Origin: Ecdyonurus torrentis
Lineage: Eukaryota > Arthropoda > Insecta > Ephemeroptera > Heptageniidae
Assembly: GCA_949318235.1 (NCBI GenBank)
Contig: OX439134.1
Span: 26,543,793-26,607,792, forward strand
Direction: 5' to 3'
Length of the DNA: 64,000 nucleotides
Positions within the stretch are counted from its first letter, which is position 1; each line of letters begins with the position of its first letter. Below, piece by piece: positions 10,301-22,543 of the stretch. A program made the translations under genes and the position numbers. A model generated the notes under the pieces. It saw nothing but the letters and a program-made list of their open reading frames with translations, ran no database searches and was not told the origin of the DNA.

Positions 10301-13196
10301 CTACTGATAAATGCAATTAACATTTTTAGGGTCTTTTTAGTTTTATTTGATATTTTCTTATATTTATTGATAAATATATTAATATACTATAATATAGTTG
10401 TCAGGTACACAAATTTTGTAAATTATACATATTAGCCTCTGGAACAGGTATTGATCATACTACAACAAGCAGGTAAAACATACTGCACTACAACAAAGGT
10501 GTGTCTAACTTTTAGGTGACATTGTAGTCGCTACCCGAGTAGAACGCTAAGTATGACAATTCTATGATTTTTCAATGAAATTTCAATGAAATGTCCCATA
10601 ACGATGACACAACTGCGATTTAATGAAGACAAAGTATGACAAAGTCACAAAAATAATTTTTTTTAAATGTCTAACAATGAAATTTCGATGACAAAAAGAC
10701 GACATAACGACGACATGAAATTTTTTGTTTTTACAAAAATGAAATAAGTATGACAGCAAAAAATTATTGATGAAATAACGATGGCAGTTTTATTTTTCAA
10801 AAACCTAAATGCGACACAACGACGACAACGATTAAAATTCAATATGTATGAAATAACGATGACACGAAGAAATAATAATTTAAATTATTATTTCTTCGTG
10901 TCATCGTTATTTCATACATATTGAATTTTAATGGTTGTCATCGTTGTGTCGCATTTAGGTTTTTGAAAAATAAAACTGCCATCGTTATTTCATCAATAAT
11001 TTTTTGCTGTCATACTTATTTCATTTTTGTAAAAACAAAAAATTTCATGTCGTCGTTATGTCGTCTTTAAGTCATCGAATTTTCGGTTTTAGCTGGTAGA
11101 TTGATAGAAAAATATCATATTATATATATAATTAAATAATTAATCTATATTAATATAACGTGTTTGATTAAAATTACTACTGACATAATTATATAGATTT
11201 TTTTTCCTATGTGCAAAAATGCATGCTAAACGGTTTCGGAGTGTGTATTTTTCAATATTGTAAAAATATAAAATAATTATTTTATATTATATTAGTTATT
11301 AATGTAATGAAATTTAATATTTTACTAAAAATTATGCCAATCTAAATCAGCTTTAAATATAGTCAATGTGCTTATTATTAACTCTATAAGCGTAACAAAA
11401 ATTGTTAAATTGATTGAATTTTTATTGTTATATATTTCTTAACACGCGTACGATAAGGCAAATTAATTGCAAGCATTAAAAGAAAATTTAAAAAAATATA
11501 TTATAAATATGTTTCAAACAATTCAAAATTTAGTATTGCATAAATATATGGAAAGTAATAATTTAGTGCCAAAACTGACAATTATTATAATCACTTATAT
11601 ATAGCTTTTTTTTAATGCATAAAATAATGCATAAAAAATATGATTAAATATTGCAAATACAATGTTGCGTTTAATTAATATTCAATACAAGCAATATATT
11701 TGATAAATACATATTATGATTAGAATCCTGTACAAAATCTTTGTGGTAGTGCAATGTAATATAGTAGCTTTTTCCGGTGACTCTCAGACTTGAAAAAAAA
11801 AAAATTCAAAGTCAAGAATTAATACCTATTTTTTCGTTTGTTTCGGAGGTTTTGATACTTTTTAGGGCAGGTAATAAAAGTTTTAATTATTTATAAAATA
11901 TGTAATTTACTACAAAAATGACGATTTATTGTGTTTTCTGACTTAGATTTGCATAAAAGTATTCACTTGATTACAAATTAATTAAGAAATCTGCAAAACA
12001 AGTTTCAAGTGAGACTTAAAAAATGCTGGGTTACTGAGTTTGGAAAGCTTTTTTATATAATATAATGCGAGCTACTCTACACGAAAGAAGAAAGCTCCAA
12101 CCCCGTATATAAAATTTCATGTTAGGCAGGTAGCATTTTGGTATATAGGCACTAGATTTTATTAACAGGCAGGTCTCCGAGGTGGTCGCGCGGTGTACTT
12201 TGAAAGTTTGTCGTCGATATTTCATATTTTTACATTATTAAAATTATTCTGAAAATTTTTGTCATCTTTATTTCATACATATGTCATTGAAATTTCATCG
12301 AAAATTTCTAGTAGTATAATTTTGTCGTCATTATTTCTCATTTATGTCATCGTTGTGTCATACTTATGTCATCGTTGTTTCATACTTATGTCATCGTTGT
12401 TTCATACTTATGTCATTGAAATTTCGTCGAAAATATTTTGCTCATTTTGCTAATATTTCTATTTTTTAACTCCATATAAATAACATGGGGCTAACGATGA
12501 AATAACGATGAAATGGGACACGTTTCATCGTTATTTCATCTTTGTGTCGCATTTATTTGTCATTCTTATTTCATCGTTGTGTCATCGTTAAAATTTTACT
12601 CGGGTAATGTGTGCTAACTGCTAATACTTATTGCATGTATTAACTGCAATACTTATACAAAATTTGTGTACATGAGTCTCTTTCATAACAAATTGATTTC
12701 TATTGGCATATGGCCATACAATGTGATCAGATGGAGATTTCAGTTGACGCAAAACTACATTTAAATACATTTTATTTCCATATATGACAACAGAAATCAA
12801 TTTTTTATAAAACAAAATGTACTTGCCAGTATAGTATAGTAACTTTTTACCATGTGGTATAAAAAAAGGAAGCACATAATATGTCACTTTAGGACTATTT
12901 TTAATAACTACAGCTAAAATTTGTATTTGTGTCTTATTATTATTATTCTAATTTTTTTTTTTTACGATATACAAACTTTTTAGTTCAGCTCCATTTACGG
13001 CAGCAATGAAGCAATTCTGTGACCAAAATAATTATATTTAAAATGCAATATAAATAAAAAAAGCAAAATTCTTCAGTATAGTATCAATACATATATAGCA
13101 ACAACAAAACGTTATATAATAAGGCTGCAATTTATTTGATCTTACTTGATTTAATACGAAGACAAGTAGAGACATCAACAAATGCACTTGCTGCAT
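7340..13196 (-). CDS. C-type lectin-like secreted protein (apparently intact gene, minus strand)
   Basis: Coding exons read on the minus strand are 13146-13196, 10137-10204, 9333-9444 and 7340-7566, all with GT/AG borders. The first begins MQQVHLLMSLLVFVLN, a hydrophobic signal-peptide start. The second encodes a segment with GFATLNGIEYYISGPEE. The third includes FCTTFLDMSLASLDTQ, the typical first-cysteine and helix region of a C-type lectin domain. The last encodes FWTSGRR, then YTDWVVAP, a Cys, GWTEDHC and RFICQ before the stop. The positions of the Cys and Trp fit a single compact CTLD. The usual EPN/QPD and WND calcium-sugar motifs are replaced (APN, and GWTED before the Cys), so classical calcium-dependent sugar binding is doubtful. 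Exon 1 ends in phase 0 but exon 2 needs phase 1, so a short exon or different donor is missing from this model. The sister gene on the plus strand starts about 680 bases away. Confidence 0.75.
8106..8188. mobile_element. short MITE (83 bp)
   Basis: Ends GTAAAGTAGGCAAC and GTTGCCTACTTTAC are exact reverse complements. The centre contains GAATTCATGA/TCATGAATTC, so most of the element can fold into a hairpin. Confidence 0.65.
8670..9175. repeat. CGATA/TATCG-rich dispersed repeat
   Basis: Many CGATA and TATCG motifs are clustered at both ends (8687-8722, 8795-8820, 9010-9050, 9085-9155). Possible ends are AGCCTTGGG near 8671 and GAGCCAAAG near 9155. It may be a degenerate foldback element. No coding frame. 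Confidence 0.35.
9583..9870 (-). mobile_element. 3' end of a LINE-like element with (TTTGAA)n tail
   Basis: On the minus strand the sequence runs through AATAAAGATATTTTGAA into about 110 bases of TTTGAA/TTTTGAA units (9588-9708 on the plus strand). This arrangement is typical of a 5'-truncated LINE with a simple-repeat tail. A related end is at 20230-20290. It lies in the intron between lectin exons 2 and 3. Confidence 0.5.
10534..12604. mobile_element. TA-flanked foldback element with internal short tandem repeats
   Basis: The terminal repeats are CCCGAGTAGAACG at 10534 and TACTCGGG ending at 12604, each with a flanking TA. Between about 10560 and 11085, and again at 12250-12600, the sequence is a degenerate array of roughly 15-base units around GAAATAACGATGACA or its complement. 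The left array is a palindrome centred between 10881 and 10882 with no spacer. The AT-rich middle (11090-12240) has no coding frame and may be a later insertion. The whole element lies in the first intron of the lectin gene. Confidence 0.65.
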
Positions 13197-13872
13197 GTTA
13201 GAAATATCGAAAAGAAATTTGAAGAGAACAGAGAATTTTTGAAGGACTTGATTATTATTGCTTTATCTTATCAATTATGGTTATATTATAATATATTATC
13301 ATCAAAGAGATTGAAAATTCCCATGTGCACAGTACATAAAAAAATATATTATAAAATTTAATAACAAAAGGCACAAATATATTTTATTCATAATCAATCT
13401 AATCAATCAATCGTAATAGTTTAGACTTTTTTTTTTTTTTTTTTTGCTTGACCCTCTCTTGATTGAACAGCACCATAACTTGTATTATCATTATTTCTAT
13501 TCAGAGTTTTTTTTTTTTCATCCCTGCCTCTTTTAAATAGGTGTTATTAGTTAATATAAATTAATCAAGTTTTGTATACTGTATAACCCTTTTAAAGTAA
13601 CAATGAATGTTTGCTAATAATTATGAAGAAAATATTCTTAGTACAATAATATTGAATATAATATAATACATTTTATTTTTAATAAAGAACAATTTTTATA
13701 TGGGGGAATATTTTGAAGAACTTGACTTATGGTCTCTTATCAACAACATTTTCCATTATCAAAGATGTGTTACAATATAGATAAAAAGCTTTGATAATAA
13801 TCAAATTATAGAACATTTATATTCCTCCCATACTTTTTCGTTTTATTAATTATAGTCAAGAAGTTACATTAT
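13197..13872. promoter_or_regulatory. candidate shared promoter region between divergent lectin genes
   Basis: This is the only spacer between the start codons of two head-to-head lectin genes. It is strongly AT-rich with T runs (13429-13445, 13509-13519), and I could not assign a TATA box or initiator with confidence. The promoter role is inferred from gene arrangement. Confidence 0.3.
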
Positions 13873-13991
13873 ATGTTCAATAACATGAATAAATATTTGA
13901 GTTTTATAATTTTTAGCTTTATTTTGTTTCAAGTAAGTATACCAAGCAGTGTAAGTATACCAAGCAGTATACTACATGATATTATTTATAG

Positions 13992-14255
13992 CTATTCATC
14001 ATTCATTCATTCATTCATTCATTCATTCATTCATTCATTCATTCATTCATTCATTCATTCATTCATTCATTCATTCATTCATTCATTCATTCATTCATTC
14101 ATTCATTCATTCATTCATTCATTCATTCATTCATTCATTCATTCATTCATTCATTCATTCATTCATTCATTCATTCATTCATTCATTCATTCATTCATTC
14201 ATTCATTCATTCATTCATTCATTCATTCATTCATTCATTCATTCATTCATTCATT
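13992..14255. repeat. (ATTC)n microsatellite, about 65 units
   Basis: A pure tetranucleotide array. It lacks stop codons in every plus-strand frame, which creates a spurious long open frame (FIHS repeats). Confidence 0.98.
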
Positions 14256-15257
<1,002 letters not shown>

Positions 15258-15692
15258 GAATATTTATTTATTTGCGTATTTGTTCATACGCAGGGAGTGT
15301 TGCTGATAAATTCAAAAACGCAGACATGATACCAGCCTCTGCAAGTGGCCGTGCAATGAATGCAACTATCAATGGAATCAACTACTTCATATCAGACGAT
15401 TACGATGCCGTAAGTAACTTCGACAAATAATTTGTAGATTTTATTTATTATTATAAATAAAATTCATTATACATTTCTATGTATTATTTATTATACAAAA
15501 TATTTGTGTATCTTTAGTTTTTAAATTTAGTTTAAAAAAAAAAGATTTACACTATAATTTATATAAATATATGAAACCTAAGACAAGCACTAATTTATTA
15601 TTACTTCTATATATGTCATTAAAAATATTAAATAGAAAGAAAGGTCATGCACGTGTAACAATTTCGTGCTTTAGCAGATCTTGACTTATATG

Positions 15693-15829
15693 CAGGGCTA
15701 AAAGTAAGCTGGAGCTATCCGGAGCTGACGTGTGAGCTCCGGTAAAAAGTTGAAAATGTAACATTGAGCTATATTGAGTTTTTTAGCATTGATAGCTCCG
15801 GTAAAAGAATTTTTCTACTTTAAGCCCTG
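15693..15829. mobile_element. hAT-like MITE (137 bp) with perfect 8-bp duplication
   Basis: CTTATATG is present on both sides (15685-15692 and 15830-15837). Ends are CAGGGCTAAAAGTA and TACTTTAAGCCCTG, inverted with one mismatch. The inner part contains AGCTCCGGTAAAA-type repeats. It lies in the second intron of the decayed lectin gene. Confidence 0.88.
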
Positions 15830-15932
15830 CTTATATGTTATTATGACTTTTACGGAACATACGTACATATTACATACACTCGATTATGTGATATTTTAAG
15901 ATATATTTTACCTTATTTCAATTTCATGCAGT

Positions 15933-15933
<1 letters not shown>

Positions 15934-15987
<54 letters not shown>

Positions 15988-15995
15988 TCTCTCTC
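15934..15995. repeat. (CT)n microsatellite
   Basis: About 30 CT units with one CATCT interruption near 15984. Confidence 0.95.
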
Positions 15996-16622
15996 ATAAG
16001 AATAACAAAACAAATACAGAGCAATTTTTTTAATATGTTAACATGTATTATATCACAATAATTGTGTGTAGCACTACACTACACTATACTTCTCATCATT
16101 TCAAACTGTCTGAGAAAAATGCTTCTAATAAGTCTATGAATTATATAACTTGATAAAAATAACTATAATAATAAAAATAAAAACAATGAGATTATTAAAA
16201 AAAATATATTATTAAAATTGTATTCTACATTGCTTCTTGATGCTATTTTTGTAAATAAAAAAGTTCATAATTTCGTTGAAGAATAAAATGTTGTTACTAT
16301 ACGTTAATTTTTTTTTCTAGTTAGACAATATTAACTTTTTTTTTCTTGTTCTACTATCAAATATTCTTTAAAAATGTGTGTTTCCACCTTTCCACGTACT
16401 TTTATGTTCAAAAGTTATACTTGGAAATCCCCCCTTCCCTCTCCCTAAATACCAATAATTAAAATTAAATATTTTATAATTTGTGATAATTTTGCAGGGT
16501 AGTTTCATGCATGCCATGGAATTGTGTAATAACATGGGAATGACTCTTGCTACACTGGATACAGATGAGAAATTTGATATGGTTTATCAATTTCTAGTAG
16601 AAAATGGTAAGAAAGAGGCTAT

Positions 16623-16623
<1 letters not shown>

Positions 16624-16652
<29 letters not shown>
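16624..16652. repeat. (TA)n microsatellite
   Basis: About 14 TA units directly downstream of the donor site of lectin exon 3. Confidence 0.9.
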
Positions 16653-16656
<4 letters not shown>

Positions 16657-16784
16657 ATTGATTATTTTAATATTTTTCATTGCAATCAATATGTTTTTTT
16701 CTACAGTTTTGTTATCCTTGATTCACGGATAAAAATAAATAAACGTATAATAATTATAGCTTATAATTTCAGCTTAATAAATTT

Positions 16785-16950
16785 GTCCATTAGAGCATAA
16801 TATAATTATGCTGTATTGCATAATAACAATGTTATATAGCATAACTATTATGTTCTACAGAATAATTATTTAATTTGTTCTATAATTTATTATCATTTTA
16901 TTATATGCTATTTTGATATAAATACAGCATAAATTACGTAATTTATTATT
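16785..16950. repeat. AATTACGTAATT / GCATAA dispersed repeat
   Basis: Repeated GCATAA/TTATGC words lead to GCATAAATTACGTAATTT. The same core occurs at 7907-7921 in the last intron of the minus-strand lectin gene. Confidence 0.4.
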
Positions 16951-17141
16951 TTCGTGCAGAAGCGTAGCTCTCAGCTTCTGACTGTGATGCAGCTATGTAA
17001 ATAATTAGCTGATGACTGATGAGTCAATATTTATCTAAATTTTTATTTATTTATGCCTATAAAAGTATCAGAATAAAAAGTTAAAAGCATGGGTATGGTT
17101 TCAAATTGATAAAAATAACTGTCATTACGAAAATGTATATA

Positions 17142-17396
<255 letters not shown>

Positions 17397-17508
17397 AATA
17401 TCTGAAACATTCAAAAAAAATTTTTTTGGTGGTACTTTTATAAACATTTAATCTATACTTGTAAGTTATAAGTATAATAGCATAATATTACAATACAATA
17501 TGCATAAT

Positions 17509-17628
17509 GGGCTGTTCACAATGACGCGTAAATTTACATAACTTTTACGCAAGAATTCAAGTAACATTGATTGTTGTATCTTCACGTAAGAGTAATGTGA
17601 ATATACGCGTCATTGTGAACAGCAACCC
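17509..17628. mobile_element. MITE, possibly PIF/Harbinger-like (120 bp)
   Basis: Ends are GGGCTGTTCACAATGACGCG and its near complement CGCGTCATTGTGAACAG followed by CAACCC. ATAAT lies on both sides (17504-17508 and 17629-17633). The GGG start and short target repeat suggest PIF/Harbinger, but the family is uncertain. Confidence 0.6.
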
Positions 17629-18339
17629 ATAATAAAATATGTGTTAGAGCATCTTTTCTAAATAAAGTTCTGTTTATATATTATATATATAATTATATAC
17701 ATTAAAAAAAATGTTATTATTTCTTTCGTTATTTTTTCTCAATTGTTTCATATTAAAAGTAGTAATTATGATGGTCAGCTTCTGTGCTAATGCACGTAAT
17801 TTTAAGTCCATTATAAAAGTTGCTTATTATTATTTTCATTTTTTTCTTTATAATATCAACACCTTACGTTCTTACATTCACCAGGGTAGAGGTATAACTA
17901 AAACCTACAACTGTATGGTAACTTGTAATACCATGAAGACTACTATGGTGCGCTAAAAACAGGAGTGCTCACAACTATATAAAAACTTATAAGGACATAC
18001 CAATTAAGGACTGCGTATATATACTGTACAGTGTAGCCATTGCATGACACGTACACACAACACACAATATGCTTTTTATTATCATTATATAATATAGTAA
18101 AATATTTCTCAAACTATTCAGGAATGCAATATCCCATGTACTGGATTGGAGGAATTAAACTGTTAGACGAATATATGTGGCTATAGCAACTGGAAAGATA
18201 GCAACCAACCTTAAATGGGTAAACGGTAAGCCCCCAAGCCCTGACGGAGCTGCTTACTGCTTGATGCAGGTGGTTACCTCTAACCCAGCCCTCCATGTAT
18301 ATTTTTATAAAGATTGTACTATGTAATGCCGTGCCTTGC

Positions 18340-19450
18340 CTATGTACCCATATCCCTTCAAAGTTCCCTCCAACCCTGTAGCTAACATGTAATCAGCTGC
18401 CACCTAGCGGGGATTTTTGGAGGTTAGCTTTGTTTGCGAGGGGCTTTTGTTGTGTTTTTGGAGATGAGCGAGAGAAAGAAGAGTCAGGGAGAGCCCAGGG
18501 GGAAGCCATGATGGTAAATTATGTAATGTAAATTGTGTAAGTAATTTTGTTAATATTAGGATATATTTAGTCGTAACCAAGGTAAGTTACGGCTAAATAT
18601 ATTCCTGAATATGTAAGGATAGATTTAGGATATAAATTCAAGGTTAGGAATTAGTTAGGGAATAGATGTTGTTCGATTCAAATATAGACAAGGGAAACAC
18701 CATAGCGTCCCTTGTTCTATATGACATTACACATAGGATAGCATAGGGCCCACGCTACTTGGCAGCCGTAGGGTTTTATTACATAATAAAATATTGTCAG
18801 CAATGTATTAAATTTAAATACTGCTTATTAATTATTATTGCCCTTCCTATTAATGTAATAATACGTTAGCTTTGTTTACATTATATAATAAAACTAACGT
18901 AAGTTGAGGAAAAGAACAAAGATTTAGATTAGGTTTAGTTTCTGTTTTATTTACAAGATAGGGATAGCATAGTGTGTAAGATGTTAGATCGTAAGGTGTG
19001 GAACGACTCCTGGGAGAGCACCCACGTTAGGCCAGGAAGTAGGCCGTGGTACACAACTACACACACCAACGAGGGGACTCAAGAGCAGGAGGCAGGCCAG
19101 TTCGAGGACGCGGAACCCGTGGCAACGCAGAACCCGGATCCGGTCCTCGAAAGGACAACAACTTGTGACGAGGACAGCGTCGTCCCACGAGGTGACCCGT
19201 GGTCGGGACCTCGGGCGGGAGACGTGAGGCCGGGGTCATCGTGTGAGCCTCGCGGTGGGGTCGACCGCGGCGGCAACCCTCGCCTCCGCCCTGCGTCATG
19301 CTTAGTTGTTGATCCAACTTTTTACGACCCACCACAAATTGCTGATTCTTCGTGTACATCAAGTGTCAGCTGCTATATTTGTGAGGAAGCTTATTATAAA
19401 CCTTAAATAAATTATGTTATTATCAAACATAACTTAATAAAATAATTACT
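18340..19450 (+). other. GC-rich block, candidate solo LTR or retroelement remnant
   Basis: This is the only kilobase-scale departure from AT-rich composition in the left half of the window; the richest part is 19000-19310. It contains a 144-codon frame (18972-19406) rich in Pro, Gly, Arg and Asp, ending with the cysteine pair CYIC. An AATAAA follows the frame near 19406. I recognise no domain. LTR-like features (polyadenylation signal, tandem AT-rich and GC-rich zones) are suggestive only, and no clear TG...CA ends or target duplication were found. Confidence 0.3.
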
Positions 19451-19646
19451 ATTGACTGTATTACGTTTTTTCGGTCCCTTCTCTATTTTTTCCCCCCGCG
19501 GATCCACTCTGTTTTTCACTGTTTTTATTCTTTACTATTGTAAATAGATATTTATGGTTTAAATTCACATACAATACAACATTTTTAATGTATATATATA
19601 TTAAATTTAAGTACGATGAAACTTAAATGCTTTTTATTGCAGTTAA

Positions 19647-20076
19647 CCCCTATGTTTGAATACGTCATTAGAAAGATAAAAGGTAGTAGATAAACTTAGC
19701 ATAGAGGCAATTACCTGCAAAATTGGCGTTTTATTTAATAAAAGAAGAAATAAAAAAGTTCAATTCCCAACCCTTTGCCGACTGTGACATCATTTGTTTA
19801 CATCCGACTTTCAATTGTCTTCTGGATTTCAAACGTTCCCATTGTTGAAAGGCGGCCGTTGGCCGGTAATTTTTTGAATTTATAGCAGTTGCATGAAATC
19901 CAGAAGACAATTGAAAATCGGATGTAAACAAATGACGTCACAGTCGGCAAAGGGTTGGGAATTGATTTTTTTTATTTCTTCTTTTATTAAATAAAACGTC
20001 AATTTTCCAGGTAATTGCCTGTGCTAAGCTTATCTACTACTTTTTCTCTTTCAAATGACGTATTCAAACATAGGGG
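19647..20076. mobile_element. TTAA-flanked MITE, family B copy 1 (430 bp), piggyBac-like
   Basis: TTAA occurs on both sides (19643-19646 and 20077-20080). Terminal repeats are CCCCTATGTTTGAATACGTC and its complement. The CCC start directly after TTAA fits piggyBac-type ends. The long arms carry TTTGCCGACTGTGACATCAT and its partner, with a GGCGGCCGTTGGCCGG core. The right terminus is partly duplicated outside the element (20083-20100). A truncated second copy starts at 62775. Confidence 0.82.
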
Positions 20077-20229
20077 TTAACTTCAAACATAGGGGTTAAC
20101 TTCGTGTAGACTTCCTCATTGCAGACTGCACAGTAAGATATTACAGTCCTCGAATATATAGTATAAATTTGTAGTAAAAATCTGGACTATCTCAAGTACT
20201 ATACGTACTAAACGTATAAAATTGAATGT

Positions 20230-20290
20230 ATTTAATTCAAATTCAAAATTTCTTTATTTCTCTCTTTCCTTCAATCTTTTCCTTTCCTTT
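20230..20290 (-). mobile_element. 3' end of a LINE-like element
   Basis: The minus strand reads AATAAAGAAATTTTGAATTT, resembling the end at 9700. How far the element continues (perhaps to about 20560) cannot be fixed. Confidence 0.35.
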
Positions 20291-20845
20291 CCTTTCTCTT
20301 CCTTGAATCATCGTAGGAAATAGTAATGACCAATCTAAATTGAAATTGGTGAGGTTATTCTAAAATTCTTAATGATATGGTATGGTTTCATCTGGTATTG
20401 TTTTCTATGGTACTGTTTTTCATCGATCCTTTATTTCTAACGATGAGCAATTAGCCATAAATTTGGCGAAGGATTTTGCTCAAGAGTTGTGTTATAACCG
20501 TATATAATATATTATATACAATATACATGTATGCGAATTATGTATATATACATTATACATTATATATTATACACCCCCAAAAAATTAAATTAGGATTTTA
20601 TATCAATTATAAGAGGCCTATATTTTACTCCACAAGTTATTAGATCCTAATATAATAATCTAGCATGTAGCTACAATATTCTATTATATAGCTTGTACTA
20701 TTTTTTTTATTTATTTTTTTTTTTGCATTATTAAATTCTAAAAATAAATTAAAAAGAACAAGGGGGGATATTTTATTATTATATTATTAAAATCTTTTGT
20801 TTGCTATTTTTTTTTATAAATTCTAGTAAGATACGCGTATGCCCC

Positions 20846-21067
20846 TTCTAAAAAAAAAGGTTTAAACGATTTAATATTGTGCCAAATTCGTATATTCGGT
20901 ATATTTGGTATATTTTATTTAAACCCTTTACACCGAAGAAACAGTAAGATTTTCGGTTTAAAGGGTGTAAAGGGTTTAAAGAAAATATACGAAATACACC
21001 GAATATACGAATTTGGCACAATATTCAGTAATTTAATATACCCTTTAAACCTTTTTTTTTAGTAGAA
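20846..21067. mobile_element. MITE with nearly complete hairpin (about 220 bp)
   Basis: TTCTAAAAAAAAAGG at the left pairs with CCTTTTTTTTTAGTAGAA at the right. The arms continue through GTGCCAAATTCGTATATTCG and its complement, and through AAACCCTTTACACC and its complement. Confidence 0.7.
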
Positions 21068-21479
21068 CTGCTATACTATAATTATTGTATAGGTGCCCTA
21101 TGTATAAGTTTTCAATATATATTAGAAATTCTAAAGTAAATAATTACAAACACATTTTTAGTACATATAAAAACGTTCTCTATTTATTATTATATAAAAA
21201 TACAGAGAAATATACGTATATAGGGTGAACTAATTTACAAGACAACCATATATATTATATAATATGCAGCAAAAGAAATATAATACATACTACACACGTC
21301 ACACGTAAGTGGCAAAGCCATAGTGGCTGCTTCTATAAAAAACGTTATACAATATAAATAATATAATAGTATATAATAAAATACATTAGTATTGCACAAC
21401 ATCAACACATATTTGTGTTGGCTTTGTAATGTTGACTAATATTATGCAACTGACTCGGGGAAACTCTTTTCTCACCAAG

Positions 21480-21950
21480 CACAGGTTTGAGCCACTCTAC
21501 TGGGTGCGTGGTATTATGTGATGTGCGATGTACGAGATCACAACACGTTGCACGATGCGTGTTTACATACAGTACATCATGCCATATGACGACGCACATT
21601 ACTCGGGAGTTGCGCATAATGGATGTGATTGCACCGTCAGGGTGTATGCAGATGACGTCATATTTATTGCGCTTGGAGGCCATACTGGAGTAGTGCATAA
21701 CATTGCTCAGCATAGGACAAACTTCATTTAAGCAAACTTTCTTTGTGAAACCTGTTAATTTTTGGTTATTGGTTATTGTTATTTTTCTCACATACTTGAG
21801 ATACTAATTTAACATATTTATAGCATCAATGTTCTCAAAAATATTTCATATAGTGTTTTTAAACTGGCAAAACAATTTTGTTTTCCTATGCCACCCATGT
21901 TATTGGATTATCCAACATAGCGTCGACTTTAACATGAATGCATAGACCCT
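21480..21950. repeat. dispersed repeat shared with 53660-53950
   Basis: The segment from about 21650 (ATGACGTCA) through CAGCATAGGACAAA, GCATCAATG and TTTTCCTATGCC to AGCGTCGACTTTAA matches the segment at 53677-53945 in the same order. The part 21480-21650 has several CGACGCAC/GTGCGTGG words that may form an inverted arm. Confidence 0.5.
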
Positions 21951-22295
21951 ACACGTTTCCACAGTTTTTCTAGGATGTCATGGCGAACTGATGGTGAATG
22001 CCGCGAGCATTGCATTTAGGCCGCCCGTGTTTGTGCGGTGTCCATAAAGTACGTCAATAAGGCAATATACATACGTCTAGACGGGACTACGGGAAATATA
22101 TACTATATATAACACGAGAACTTAACATGGTAGTTATAACGTATCTCATGAAATGACAGTATAATATATATTATCATAAGTCTCAATATATGTTTCTCTG
22201 TATAATTAAGCATGATATGTAGTAAAATTACTAATATTATATGAGCTATATGGGATTTGTGTGTACCATTTAATGTTATTCTACGTCTACCAAAA

Positions 22296-22479
22296 TTATT
22301 GCACTTGAATTAAAATAATAAAATAAGTAAGAATTGCTCCAATAACCTGAAACAAAAAAGTATCATTAATTATATAAGTTGTATAATTATATAAAATATT
22401 TCTGCTGTTTATATAATAATATATTTTCTAATGGAGATTTCTTTTTCATTAATTTTTCTTTCATATTTTATGTTATTAC

Positions 22480-22543
<64 letters not shown>

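Noticed and set aside
13992..14255. CRISPR-like array
   Set aside because: No unique spacers; pure tetranucleotide repeat in a eukaryotic genome.
21402..21791. Minus-strand frame of 129 codons
   Set aside because: It lies in a dispersed repeat with inverted words, with no splice context or recognisable domain.
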